This document shows positions 6,617 through 11,735 of a stretch of 11,735 bases of DNA, one piece after another. Within the stretch, counting starts at the first letter, position 1, and each line of letters starts with the position of its first letter. Source of the DNA: CAYNYM01 sp964644375 (lineage in GTDB: Bacteria > Desulfobacterota > DSM-4660 > Desulfatiglandales > HGW-15); NCBI GenBank assembly GCA_964644375.1, contig CAZXWJ010000129.1:1-11735 (forward strand). Reading direction: 5' to 3'. The position numbers and the translations under genes were made by a program. The notes below the pieces were generated by a model. That model made no database searches. It had not been told where the DNA came from and saw nothing but the letters and a program-made list of their open reading frames with translations.

Positions 6617-7792
6617 CTAGTATAAGAACATAGGCTTTCCGCCCGCGTGCCGAACCTTAGGACGATAGTCTTCTACATCGTAGAGCTCTCTGACGTCCAC
6701 ACGTTTCTGTCCCATTGTCACGGTGCTCAGGGGGATGTCCGTGTAGATCCCGCGGCTGAGGGCCACGAGGCGTCCGAAAACACTCTTCAGAAAGAGGTCA
6801 ATGGCGATATTGGCATAATTGACGGCCACCATCAAGTCCAGAGAATCCGGTGTGCCACTCCTCATGAGATAGGACAGCCTTTGATTGAGTACATTTTCTC
6901 CTGTGAGTTCCTTGAGAATTTGACCAGTCCTCTCGCCTATGCCTCCCAGTTTTCTATGCCCGTAAGCATCCGAGTCTCCGGAGAGAACCCTCTCTCCTTT
7001 GACCATCGTTGCCCCTTCAGAAATGGTGATCATCGCATAGTTCTTCGGGTTTGTTTTTTTGTCCGTCATGATCAGGTCAGCCAGTCTTTGGGGATCGAAA
7101 GGCACTTCAGAAATCAAGGCCCGATCCACACCCGCCAGATAGGCGGAAATCAGAGAGGTTTCGCCGCAATACCTGCCGAAGAGCTCGATGACCGCTATCC
7201 TTTCATGAGATCCCGTAGAGGTCCTCAGTGCGTGAATGAATCCCACGCTCCTTGTGACGGCCGTGGAAAACCCGATGCAATAATCCGTCCCGAAGACGTC
7301 GTTGTCCATGGTCTTGGGGATGGCTATGACCGGGAATCCTTCCCGGTGAAGCCTGTCTGCAAAACTCAGGGTATCATCGCCCCCAATCGGGATGACGCAA
7401 TCAATGTCGAGGGCCTGTAAATTTTTTATGACCCGGGAGGTGAGGTCCTTGACCTGGTTGTCTTTTTTGAACTGTTTCTTCAGAAAGTCCGGAACATCCT
7501 TTTTTCTGGTTGCGCTGGGGTTGGTCCTGGAAGTATGCAGATAGGTGCCGCCGGAACGGTCAATGGTCCGGACATCCGAGGGGGTCAGGTCCTGGACATA
7601 TTTGAATGCGGCGTCTGGGTCATCGGCGTTGAATCCCAGTATCCCCGCCCATCCCCGTCGGACCCCCAGGATTCGGACGCCCTCACTGGCCGCCCGGTAG
7701 ACCAGTGCCTTAATGCAGGGGTTAAGCCCGGGAACATCTCCACCGCCCGTCAGGACGGCAATCGTCGGTTTTTTTTCGGTCTTCTTGGCCAC
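6617..7792 (-). CDS. pfp: 6-phosphofructokinase family protein, probably PPi-dependent
   Basis: This 391-residue PFK-A superfamily protein interconverts fructose 6-phosphate and fructose 1,6-bisphosphate in the cytoplasm. The phosphoryl-donor loop is GGGDVPGLN (16-24). IGGDDT (136-141) has Asp at position 140, where ATP-using E. coli PFK has Gly. PKTMDND (159-165) has Lys160 where ATP enzymes have Gly, plus the catalytic base D163. Asp and Lys at these two places are the established signature of pyrophosphate-dependent enzymes, so PPi is the likely donor and the reaction would be reversible. FGTDYCIGFSTAV (167-179) resembles the TIDNDVxGTD type of subfamily III. Substrate contacts continue with FGRYCG (205-210). 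The start is GTG (7790-7792) with AGAGGTG 4 nt upstream; the second codon GCC and a lysine-rich start fit. A terminator follows the gene. If donor use differs, it would be an ATP-PFK of the same family. Confidence 0.85.
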   Translation of the reverse strand: MAKKTEKKPTIAVLTGGGDVPGLNPCIKALVYRAASEGVRILGVRRGWAGILGFNADDPDAAFKYVQDLTPSDVRTIDRSGGTYLHTSRTNPSATRKKDVPDFLKKQFKKDNQVKDLTSRVIKNLQALDIDCVIPIGGDDTLSFADRLHREGFPVIAIPKTMDNDVFGTDYCIGFSTAVTRSVGFIHALRTSTGSHERIAVIELFGRYCGETSLISAYLAGVDRALISEVPFDPQRLADLIMTDKKTNPKNYAMITISEGATMVKGERVLSGDSDAYGHRKLGGIGERTGQILKELTGENVLNQRLSYLMRSGTPDSLDLMVAVNYANIAIDLFLKSVFGRLVALSRGIYTDIPLSTVTMGQKRVDVRELYDVEDYRPKVRHAGGKPMFLY

Positions 7793-7932
7793 GGAACACC
7801 TCTGTTTTCAATAGCAAACCCAAATAAGCGTCGCGGCGCATAAAGCGCCATAATAACCTAAGAATTATGAATAGGAAAGAAATTATTTATTCTTCTCAGA
7901 TTCAATGACTTGGACTACAATAGACCCGGGAC

Positions 7933-7960
7933 TTTACAAAAGGGAAAACATCTATATAGT
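7933..7960 (+). promoter_or_regulatory. Putative sigma70-type promoter of the aminotransferase gene
   Basis: TTTACA (7933-7938, five of six consensus bases) and TATAGT (7955-7960, five of six) are 16 bp apart, predicting a start near 7967. The remaining 26-nt leader carries GGAG at 7981-7984. The rest of the 194-bp divergent region is A/T-rich. It holds a small hairpin, GGCGC-ATAAA-GCGCC (7835-7849), in the PFK leader. I could not find a convincing PFK promoter on the minus strand. Confidence 0.5.
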
Positions 7961-7992
7961 GTCCTCCATCATCAAAAAAAGGAGAGGTGAAT

Positions 7993-9174
7993 ATGTCGCT
8001 TGCAAAAAAGGTTCAAGTTTCGATTGAAAAATCATCCTGGATCAGAAAAATGTTTGAAGAAGGTCGAAAAAGAAAGGATCAATTCGGCGCTGAGAATGTT
8101 TTTGATTTCAGCTTGGGCAATCCTGATTTGGAACCCCCCGCCAAGCTCAAAGAAATCCTGACAAACCTCATCGCCGATCCCCGGCCGGGGCTCCACGGCT
8201 ACATGCCCAATGCCGGTTTTGCCGAAACCCGAGAAGCCGTGGCCGGGTACCTCAGGACCTTCAATAGCCAGGCCTTCAGTGCGGACGATATCGTTATGAC
8301 CTCGGGGGCCGGGGGTGCCCTTAACGTAGTTTTCAAGACCATCCTGGACCCGGGTGATGAGATCATCATTCCCTGCCCCTTTTTTGTAGAGTATAATTTC
8401 TATGCGGAAAACCACCAGGGCGTGACCCGGATCGTTAAAACCAAACCTGATTTCGCCCTGGATCTCAATGCCGTGGAGGAAGCCGTCACGGAGAAGACCA
8501 AGGCGGTTTTGATCAACTCTCCTCACAATCCCACCGGAAGGATCTATCCCAAAGAGGATATCGATGCCCTGGCACAACTCCTGAGGGACAAGAGTGCCGA
8601 AAGGGGGCGGGTTATTTACCTGATTTCCGACGAGCCCTATCGAAAGATCGTTTACGACGGTGTAGAGGTCCCGAGTATCTTCGACGCCTACAACGAAAGC
8701 TTTGTGGTGACGTCCTATTCCAAAGACCTTTCCCTTCCCGGTGAGAGAATGGGTTATGTGGCCATTCATCCCAATATGGAGGAAAAGCAACAGATCATGT
8801 CCGGACTTATCCTCTGCAACCGAATACTGGGGTTCATCAACGCCCCGGCCTTTATGCAGCGGGCCATTCCCTTCCTGCTGGAAGAGAGCGTGGATGTCGC
8901 CATTTACAAAGGCCGGCGGGATATGCTCTACGACAACCTCACATCCTTCGGCTATGAGATTTCAAAACCCGAGGGGGCCTTCTATCTCTTTCCGAAATCT
9001 CCTGTCGAGGACGATGTGGCTTTCGTGGGCGCACTTGCGGAGGAAAACATCCTGACCGTTCCCGGAAGTGGCTTTATGGGGCCTGGGCATTTCAGAATCG
9101 CCTACTGCGTGGATAATCGCACTATCGAGAACTCGTTGCCCGGCTTTGAACGGGTGATAAAAAAATATAAATAA
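7993..9174 (+). CDS. PLP-dependent class I/II aminotransferase
   Basis: This is a fold-type I aminotransferase of 393 residues, using pyridoxal phosphate to move an amino group between an amino acid and a 2-oxo acid. Typical stretches are DFSLGNPDLEPP (38-49), the cofactor-binding TSGAGGAL (103-110), NSPHNPTG (175-182) with N179, SDEPYRKIVYDG (212-223), the Schiff-base lysine K244 in SYSKDLSLPGERMGY (241-255) with phosphate-binding R252, and R368 for the substrate carboxylate. All catalytic residues are present. Substrate specificity cannot be read from sequence; aspartate, methionine or aromatic amino acids are possible. The ATG at 7993 is chosen over an in-frame GTG at 7987 because GGAG (7981-7984) is 8 nt from the ATG but only 2 nt from the GTG. 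It is the first gene of a plus-strand series with a NIL-ferredoxin and mnmA, and is divergent from the PFK gene. Confidence 0.9.
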   Translation: MSLAKKVQVSIEKSSWIRKMFEEGRKRKDQFGAENVFDFSLGNPDLEPPAKLKEILTNLIADPRPGLHGYMPNAGFAETREAVAGYLRTFNSQAFSADDIVMTSGAGGALNVVFKTILDPGDEIIIPCPFFVEYNFYAENHQGVTRIVKTKPDFALDLNAVEEAVTEKTKAVLINSPHNPTGRIYPKEDIDALAQLLRDKSAERGRVIYLISDEPYRKIVYDGVEVPSIFDAYNESFVVTSYSKDLSLPGERMGYVAIHPNMEEKQQIMSGLILCNRILGFINAPAFMQRAIPFLLEESVDVAIYKGRRDMLYDNLTSFGYEISKPEGAFYLFPKSPVEDDVAFVGALAEENILTVPGSGFMGPGHFRIAYCVDNRTIENSLPGFERVIKKYK

Positions 9175-9180
9175 TGTGCC

Positions 9181-9282
9181 TTGCCGGGCGATTTTAAAAG
9201 CCGCCTCCGGTTTCCGACACAGGGGCCGGCTTCCCAATACTCCCGGGTTTGGCTGCCGGGAAGAGAGGAACGTCGCCGGCAA
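9181..9282 (+). other. GC-rich intergenic segment with potential RNA structure upstream of the NIL-ferredoxin gene
   Basis: Almost the whole 137-bp gap between the aminotransferase and the ferredoxin can pair. TTGCCGG(G)CGA (9181-9191) is complementary to TCGCCGGCAA (9273-9282) except for one bulged G, enclosing about 80 nt. Inside, AAGCCG (9198-9203) pairs with CGGCTT (9227-9232), and CTTCCC (9230-9235) pairs with GGGAAG (9258-9263). These two inner stems share bases and exclude each other. The pentamer GCCGG occurs at 9183, 9225, 9255 and 9275. No T-run follows, so it is not a classical terminator. It matches no riboswitch class I can recognise, and may be a leader or simply GC-rich spacer. 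Confidence 0.35.
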
Positions 9283-9311
9283 ACAAGACCCCAGCCAAAG
9301 GAGAACCTTAA

Positions 9312-9737
9312 ATGTATTCAAAAATGCTTTCCCTCAGATTTCCCCCAAACGTGGTTAACGAACCCATCGTCTGTAACCTGGTCAAGAATTTTGATCTTAC
9401 CTTTAATATTCTCAAGGCCACCATATATCCCAGGAAGGAAGGATTGGTGGTGATGGAACTGCGCGGTCATCGGAAGAATTTCCAGAATGGGATTCGTTAT
9501 CTCAAAGGTCTGGGCATGAAGGTGGAGAGCATTGGCCAGGATGTCAAGCGGGACGAAGAGAAGTGCTATCAGTGCGGGGCCTGTACGGCGGTCTGCCCGA
9601 CCGGTGCCCTTTATATCGTACGTCCGGAGATGGAGGTCCTTTTTGATACGGATAAATGCAGTGGGTGTGAACTCTGTGTCATGGCCTGTCCTGCGCAGGC
9701 CATGATGGTGAAATTTGATCGAAACCTTCTGGACTGA
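9312..9737 (+). CDS. NIL-domain protein with a 2x[4Fe-4S] ferredoxin domain
   Basis: A small cytoplasmic electron-transfer or sulfur-handling protein of 141 residues. Residues about 3-75 form an NIL domain, the ligand-binding fold also found at the C-terminus of the methionine importer ATPase MetN: hydrophobic strands such as VVNEPIVCNLVKNF (14-27) and GLVVMELRG (44-52), ending GMKVESI. A bacterial-type ferredoxin domain follows with two complete CxxCxxCxxxCP motifs, C85/C88/C91/C95 and C116/C119/C122/C126, giving two [4Fe-4S] clusters. The same architecture is known from the methanogen protein that works with a DUF39 protein to form homocysteine from aspartate semialdehyde. No DUF39 gene is in this window, so that role is a lead only. 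AAAGGAG (9297-9303) lies 8 nt before the ATG. A perfect 9-bp inverted repeat (9680-9688/9696-9704) falls in the second cluster motif. Confidence 0.88.
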   Translation: MYSKMLSLRFPPNVVNEPIVCNLVKNFDLTFNILKATIYPRKEGLVVMELRGHRKNFQNGIRYLKGLGMKVESIGQDVKRDEEKCYQCGACTAVCPTGALYIVRPEMEVLFDTDKCSGCELCVMACPAQAMMVKFDRNLLD

Positions 9738-9834
9738 AAGGGTCGTGTGGTATTTCATGTGCTGTTTTAACGTTACGGTTAATGATGATCAAGATAATGG
9801 ATAACCCCTTCAAAAATAGTCGGAAGCCCTCCCG

Positions 9835-10899
9835 ATGAAAGAGCGGCCTTCGACCGTGATTGTGGCCCTGAGTGGGGGTATTGACAGTTCCCTCGGGGCC
9901 GCCCTATTGAAGCAAGCGGGCTGGGATGTGAGAGGGCTCCATTTTTTACTACCCACTTCCCCGTCCAAGGCCGATGAAAAGAGACGACTTGTTCGGAAAG
10001 TCGCTGACCACCTGGGGATCCCATGCGATATCCTGGATCTTTCAGGGATTTTTACAAAAAAGGTGATCACGCCTTTTACCGAAGCCTACCTGAAGGGCCT
10101 CACCCCCAATCCCTGTGTCTTGTGCAATGAAGTCATCAAGTTTGACGGCCTTCTGGATTATGCACGAAAAAAGGGCGTCCAACGCATGGCCACCGGTCAC
10201 TACGCCATAATCAGAAAATCATCGAAGGGCATCTTCGAATTGTGGAGGGGGCCCGACAAAAACAAAGAGCAGTCCTATTTTCTTCATCGGCTGACCCAGA
10301 CCCACCTGTCAAAGACGCTGTTTCCCTTGGGAGATCTCACGAAAAGAGAGGTCCGGGACCTTGCCGATCAACGGGGACTTCCCAATGCCTTCGAACCGGA
10401 AAGCCAGGAGGTCTGCTTTATTCCCGGGGATGACTATCGTTTGTTCATGGAAAAAAGGGAAGGGAAGCAAATCAGTCATAAGGGCGATATTGTGGATGGT
10501 GACGGTCTCAAGGTGGGAGAGCATCTCGGGACCTACCGCTACACGATCGGCCAGAGGCACGGCCTGGGTATAGCGTCCCCCCGTCCCTACTATGTCACGA
10601 GCATTCGACCGGCGGATAACCTTATCATCGTGGGAAGAAAGGATGACCTTCTCTCCTCCCGGGTGGAGGCGGACGATTTTCGATGGATGGACGGCGAACC
10701 GCCCGGTCGGGATTTGAATGTCTTGGCCCAGATTCGATACAGGCACCGCCCGGCACCGGGAAGGCTTACCGTCCTGTCAACGGACAGGGTGCGTTTTGAA
10801 TTCGATGAGCCCCAGTCGGCGGTGACCCCGGGACAGGCCCTGGTTTGTTATGACGGCGAGCGAGTGCTCGGTGGAGGGTGGATCAGGAAGACCGAATGA
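9835..10899 (+). CDS. mnmA: tRNA-specific 2-thiouridylase MnmA, CxxC-type active-site loop
   Basis: MnmA adenylates U34 of tRNA-Lys, -Glu and -Gln with ATP and installs sulfur, giving the s2U of (c)mnm5s2U at the wobble position. The protein has 354 residues, near E. coli's 368. It has the N-type PP-loop ALSGGIDSS (11-19), TPNPCVLCNEVIKF (90-103), ATGHYA (119-124), KEQSYFL (144-150), the second catalytic cysteine in SQEVCFIPG (190-198), TIGQRHGLGI (237-246) and the C-terminal barrel ending VLGGGWI. C97 corresponds to E. coli C102 and C194 to C199. C94 replaces the Asp (D99) of E. coli, creating CxxC plus a third Cys. GLHFLLP (34-40) replaces the usual GLxMKNW stretch. An in-frame TAG at 9817 and no other start between fix the ATG at 9835; its ribosome site (GGAAG, 9822-9826) is weak. 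The 97-bp gap upstream holds no clear promoter or terminator, so readthrough from the ferredoxin gene is likely. Confidence 0.93.
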   Translation: MKERPSTVIVALSGGIDSSLGAALLKQAGWDVRGLHFLLPTSPSKADEKRRLVRKVADHLGIPCDILDLSGIFTKKVITPFTEAYLKGLTPNPCVLCNEVIKFDGLLDYARKKGVQRMATGHYAIIRKSSKGIFELWRGPDKNKEQSYFLHRLTQTHLSKTLFPLGDLTKREVRDLADQRGLPNAFEPESQEVCFIPGDDYRLFMEKREGKQISHKGDIVDGDGLKVGEHLGTYRYTIGQRHGLGIASPRPYYVTSIRPADNLIIVGRKDDLLSSRVEADDFRWMDGEPPGRDLNVLAQIRYRHRPAPGRLTVLSTDRVRFEFDEPQSAVTPGQALVCYDGERVLGGGWIRKTE

Positions 10900-10942
10900 A
10901 AATGGATTGAGGGAATTTATCGTTTTTAATGATAATGAATTC

Positions 10943-10995
10943 AAAAAGGACCACTCATCTTTGCTCTTCAGCGCGAAGATGAGAGGTCTTTCTAT
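10943..10995. terminator. Bidirectional Rho-independent terminator between mnmA and the metallohydrolase gene
   Basis: GACC-A-CTCATCTT (10949-10961) pairs with AAGATGAG-A-GGTC (10976-10988), giving 12 base pairs interrupted by one A/A mismatch and closing a 14-nt loop. Flanking A/T and G/T pairs extend the base. On the plus strand TTTCTATT follows, ending mnmA transcripts. On the minus strand the stem is followed by CCTTTTTGAATT, ending transcripts of the convergent metallohydrolase. The remaining bases 10996-11097 hold no gene; a small imperfect hairpin (GATCCTC-AACG-GAGGGATC, 11065-11083) lies just beyond the metallohydrolase stop. Confidence 0.8.
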
Positions 10996-11097
10996 TGGAG
11001 TGGAATTTGAATATTGCGACTTTTTTTGTGCTGCCACAGTTACGGATTCATAGCATAGCAAAGGATCCTCAACGGAGGGATCACCTCTCACCGGGCA

Positions 11098-11735
11098 TTA
11101 CGAGAGTCTGAACCTGTCGAGCGCCTCTTTTCTCTTTCTCCAATCCGGCTGACAGCGGGTCAAGAGGGAATAGAACGCCTTTGAATGGTTATGGTGTTTC
11201 AGGTGACAGAGTTCATGCATGACGACGTATTCAATGCAATGGATCGGTACCTGCACCAAATTCGTGTTAAGTGTAATCCGGCCGGAAGGACTGCAGCTTC
11301 CCCATCTTCTGCGCATGGCGCGAATTACCGGAACGGGAACCGGGACACCGTGGCGAGATGCGATCGTGTAACACTTTTCCAGATAACGGCCCAAGGTATC
11401 GTGCGCCCGTTTTCGATACCATTCTTCTACGACCCTCTTGATCCCTTGAATATCCGCCCTGTCTTCAACCCACACCCAAAGAAAACGCCCCAAAAGTTTG
11501 GCCGGTTTTTTTAGACCTTTTTCGACTTTAAGGCGATACTGTCGTCCCAGATACATCAAGGTTTCTCCGCTTATGTATCGCGTTGGCGCAGGCAAAGGAT
11601 GATAGGCTTCCAATTTGTCGAGTGTCCGCGCTATCCATGGAGCTTTCTTTTGAACCGCTGTGCGAAGTTGTTCATCATCGACGGATATCGGGGCGAATAC
11701 CTCCACCGATAGGTCGGGAGACACGACGACACGCA
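11098..11735 (-). CDS. YgjP/DUF45-type metal-dependent hydrolase (5' end outside the window)
   Basis: The frame stays open to the right window edge, so the true start is outside. The GTG at 11722-11724 is an internal valine within a strand (VVVSPDLSVEVFAP) typical of the family's N-terminal sheet. Numbering from that valine, 208 residues are visible. The zincin part contains RRRWGSCSPSGRITLN (138-153), then HELCHLKHHNH (170-180), where H170, E171 and H174 form the HExxH motif and H180 is the likely third zinc ligand, followed by SKAFY. This matches the YgjP-like/DUF45 family, related to SprT and M48 peptidases. E. coli YgjP has been reported to act on UTP as a pyrophosphatase, so peptidase activity should not be assumed. 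Around 15-25 N-terminal residues are probably missing. It converges on mnmA across a shared terminator. Confidence 0.88.
   Translation of the reverse strand, partial: RVVVSPDLSVEVFAPISVDDEQLRTAVQKKAPWIARTLDKLEAYHPLPAPTRYISGETLMYLGRQYRLKVEKGLKKPAKLLGRFLWVWVEDRADIQGIKRVVEEWYRKRAHDTLGRYLEKCYTIASRHGVPVPVPVIRAMRRRWGSCSPSGRITLNTNLVQVPIHCIEYVVMHELCHLKHHNHSKAFYSLLTRCQPDWRKRKEALDRFRLS

Noticed and set aside
6647..7420. 257-codon plus-strand open frame antisense to the PFK gene
   Set aside because: Fully contained in a gene with clear PFK motifs; no start signal or family resemblance.
7861..7886. Near-palindrome CCTAAGAATTATGAATAGG in the PFK-aminotransferase gap as an operator
   Set aside because: Only the outer CCTA/TAGG arms and a few central bases are symmetric; expected often by chance in A/T-rich DNA.
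8032..8790. 252-codon minus-strand open frame antisense to the aminotransferase gene
   Set aside because: The plus strand carries every aminotransferase motif in order, so this is a shadow frame.
9738..9834. A separate promoter for mnmA (GATAAT near 9793)
   Set aside because: No acceptable -35 lies 16-18 bp upstream; readthrough from the ferredoxin gene is the simpler reading.
11722..11724. GTG as the start codon of the metallohydrolase
   Set aside because: The frame continues open to the window end and the valine falls inside a conserved strand, so the true start is beyond the window.
1..11735. A mobile element, defence island, CRISPR array, biosynthetic cluster or other new multi-gene system
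   Set aside because: All substantial coding frames belong to well-known families, and there are no transposase, integrase, toxin-antitoxin, tRNA-att or direct-repeat array signals. The plus-strand sulfur-module idea is the only candidate, and it is only inference.

Overview
The window reads as chromosomal, gene-dense housekeeping DNA from an anaerobic Gram-negative bacterium. The best guess is a Desulfobacterota (former Deltaproteobacteria) relative of the Syntrophobacter/Desulfobacter type. That placement is inferred from the ispG-proS-rel gene order, the Gram-negative murein-recycling ligase Mpl, a phosphofructokinase with pyrophosphate-type residues, and a NIL-domain ferredoxin of a kind known from methanogens and strict anaerobes. 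No rRNA, tRNA, CRISPR array, insertion sequence, integrase, phage gene or defence gene is visible.

Layout: (1) 1-1099, minus: mpl, cut off by the left window edge. (2) 1100-1181: a compact divergent promoter region leading into rpmB (1182-1370, plus), which encodes ribosomal protein L28. (3) 1371-6446, minus: ispG, proS and rel, read in that order. rpmB and rel meet stop codon to stop codon with no spacer, and proS and rel overlap by 17 bp. (4) 6617-7792, minus: a PFK-family gene followed by its own terminator. (5) 7793-7992: a divergent intergenic region with a good sigma70-type promoter for the plus-strand genes. (6) 7993-10899, plus: a PLP aminotransferase, a NIL-domain 2x[4Fe-4S] ferredoxin and mnmA, separated by gaps of 137 and 97 bp. 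The first gap could fold into a GC-rich structure. (7) 10900-11097: a convergent gap with a strong bidirectional terminator. (8) 11098-11735, minus: a YgjP/DUF45-type HExxH metallohydrolase, cut off by the right window edge.

The minus-strand block joins isoprenoid precursor synthesis (IspG), proline charging with editing (ProS) and (p)ppGpp turnover (Rel). The PFK homologue points to energy-saving, PPi-linked glycolysis or gluconeogenesis. In the plus-strand block, a ferredoxin related to one implicated in anaerobic homocysteine formation lies beside a tRNA thiolase that carries an extra cysteine in its active-site loop. Together with the aminotransferase they could form a sulfur/amino-acid module, but that is a hypothesis from proximity.

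I found no convincing new multi-gene system. The items most worth a second look are the CxxC-type MnmA beside the NIL-ferredoxin, the GGDD/PKT residues of the PFK, the possible structured leader at 9181-9282, and the overlapping divergent promoters at 1121-1149.
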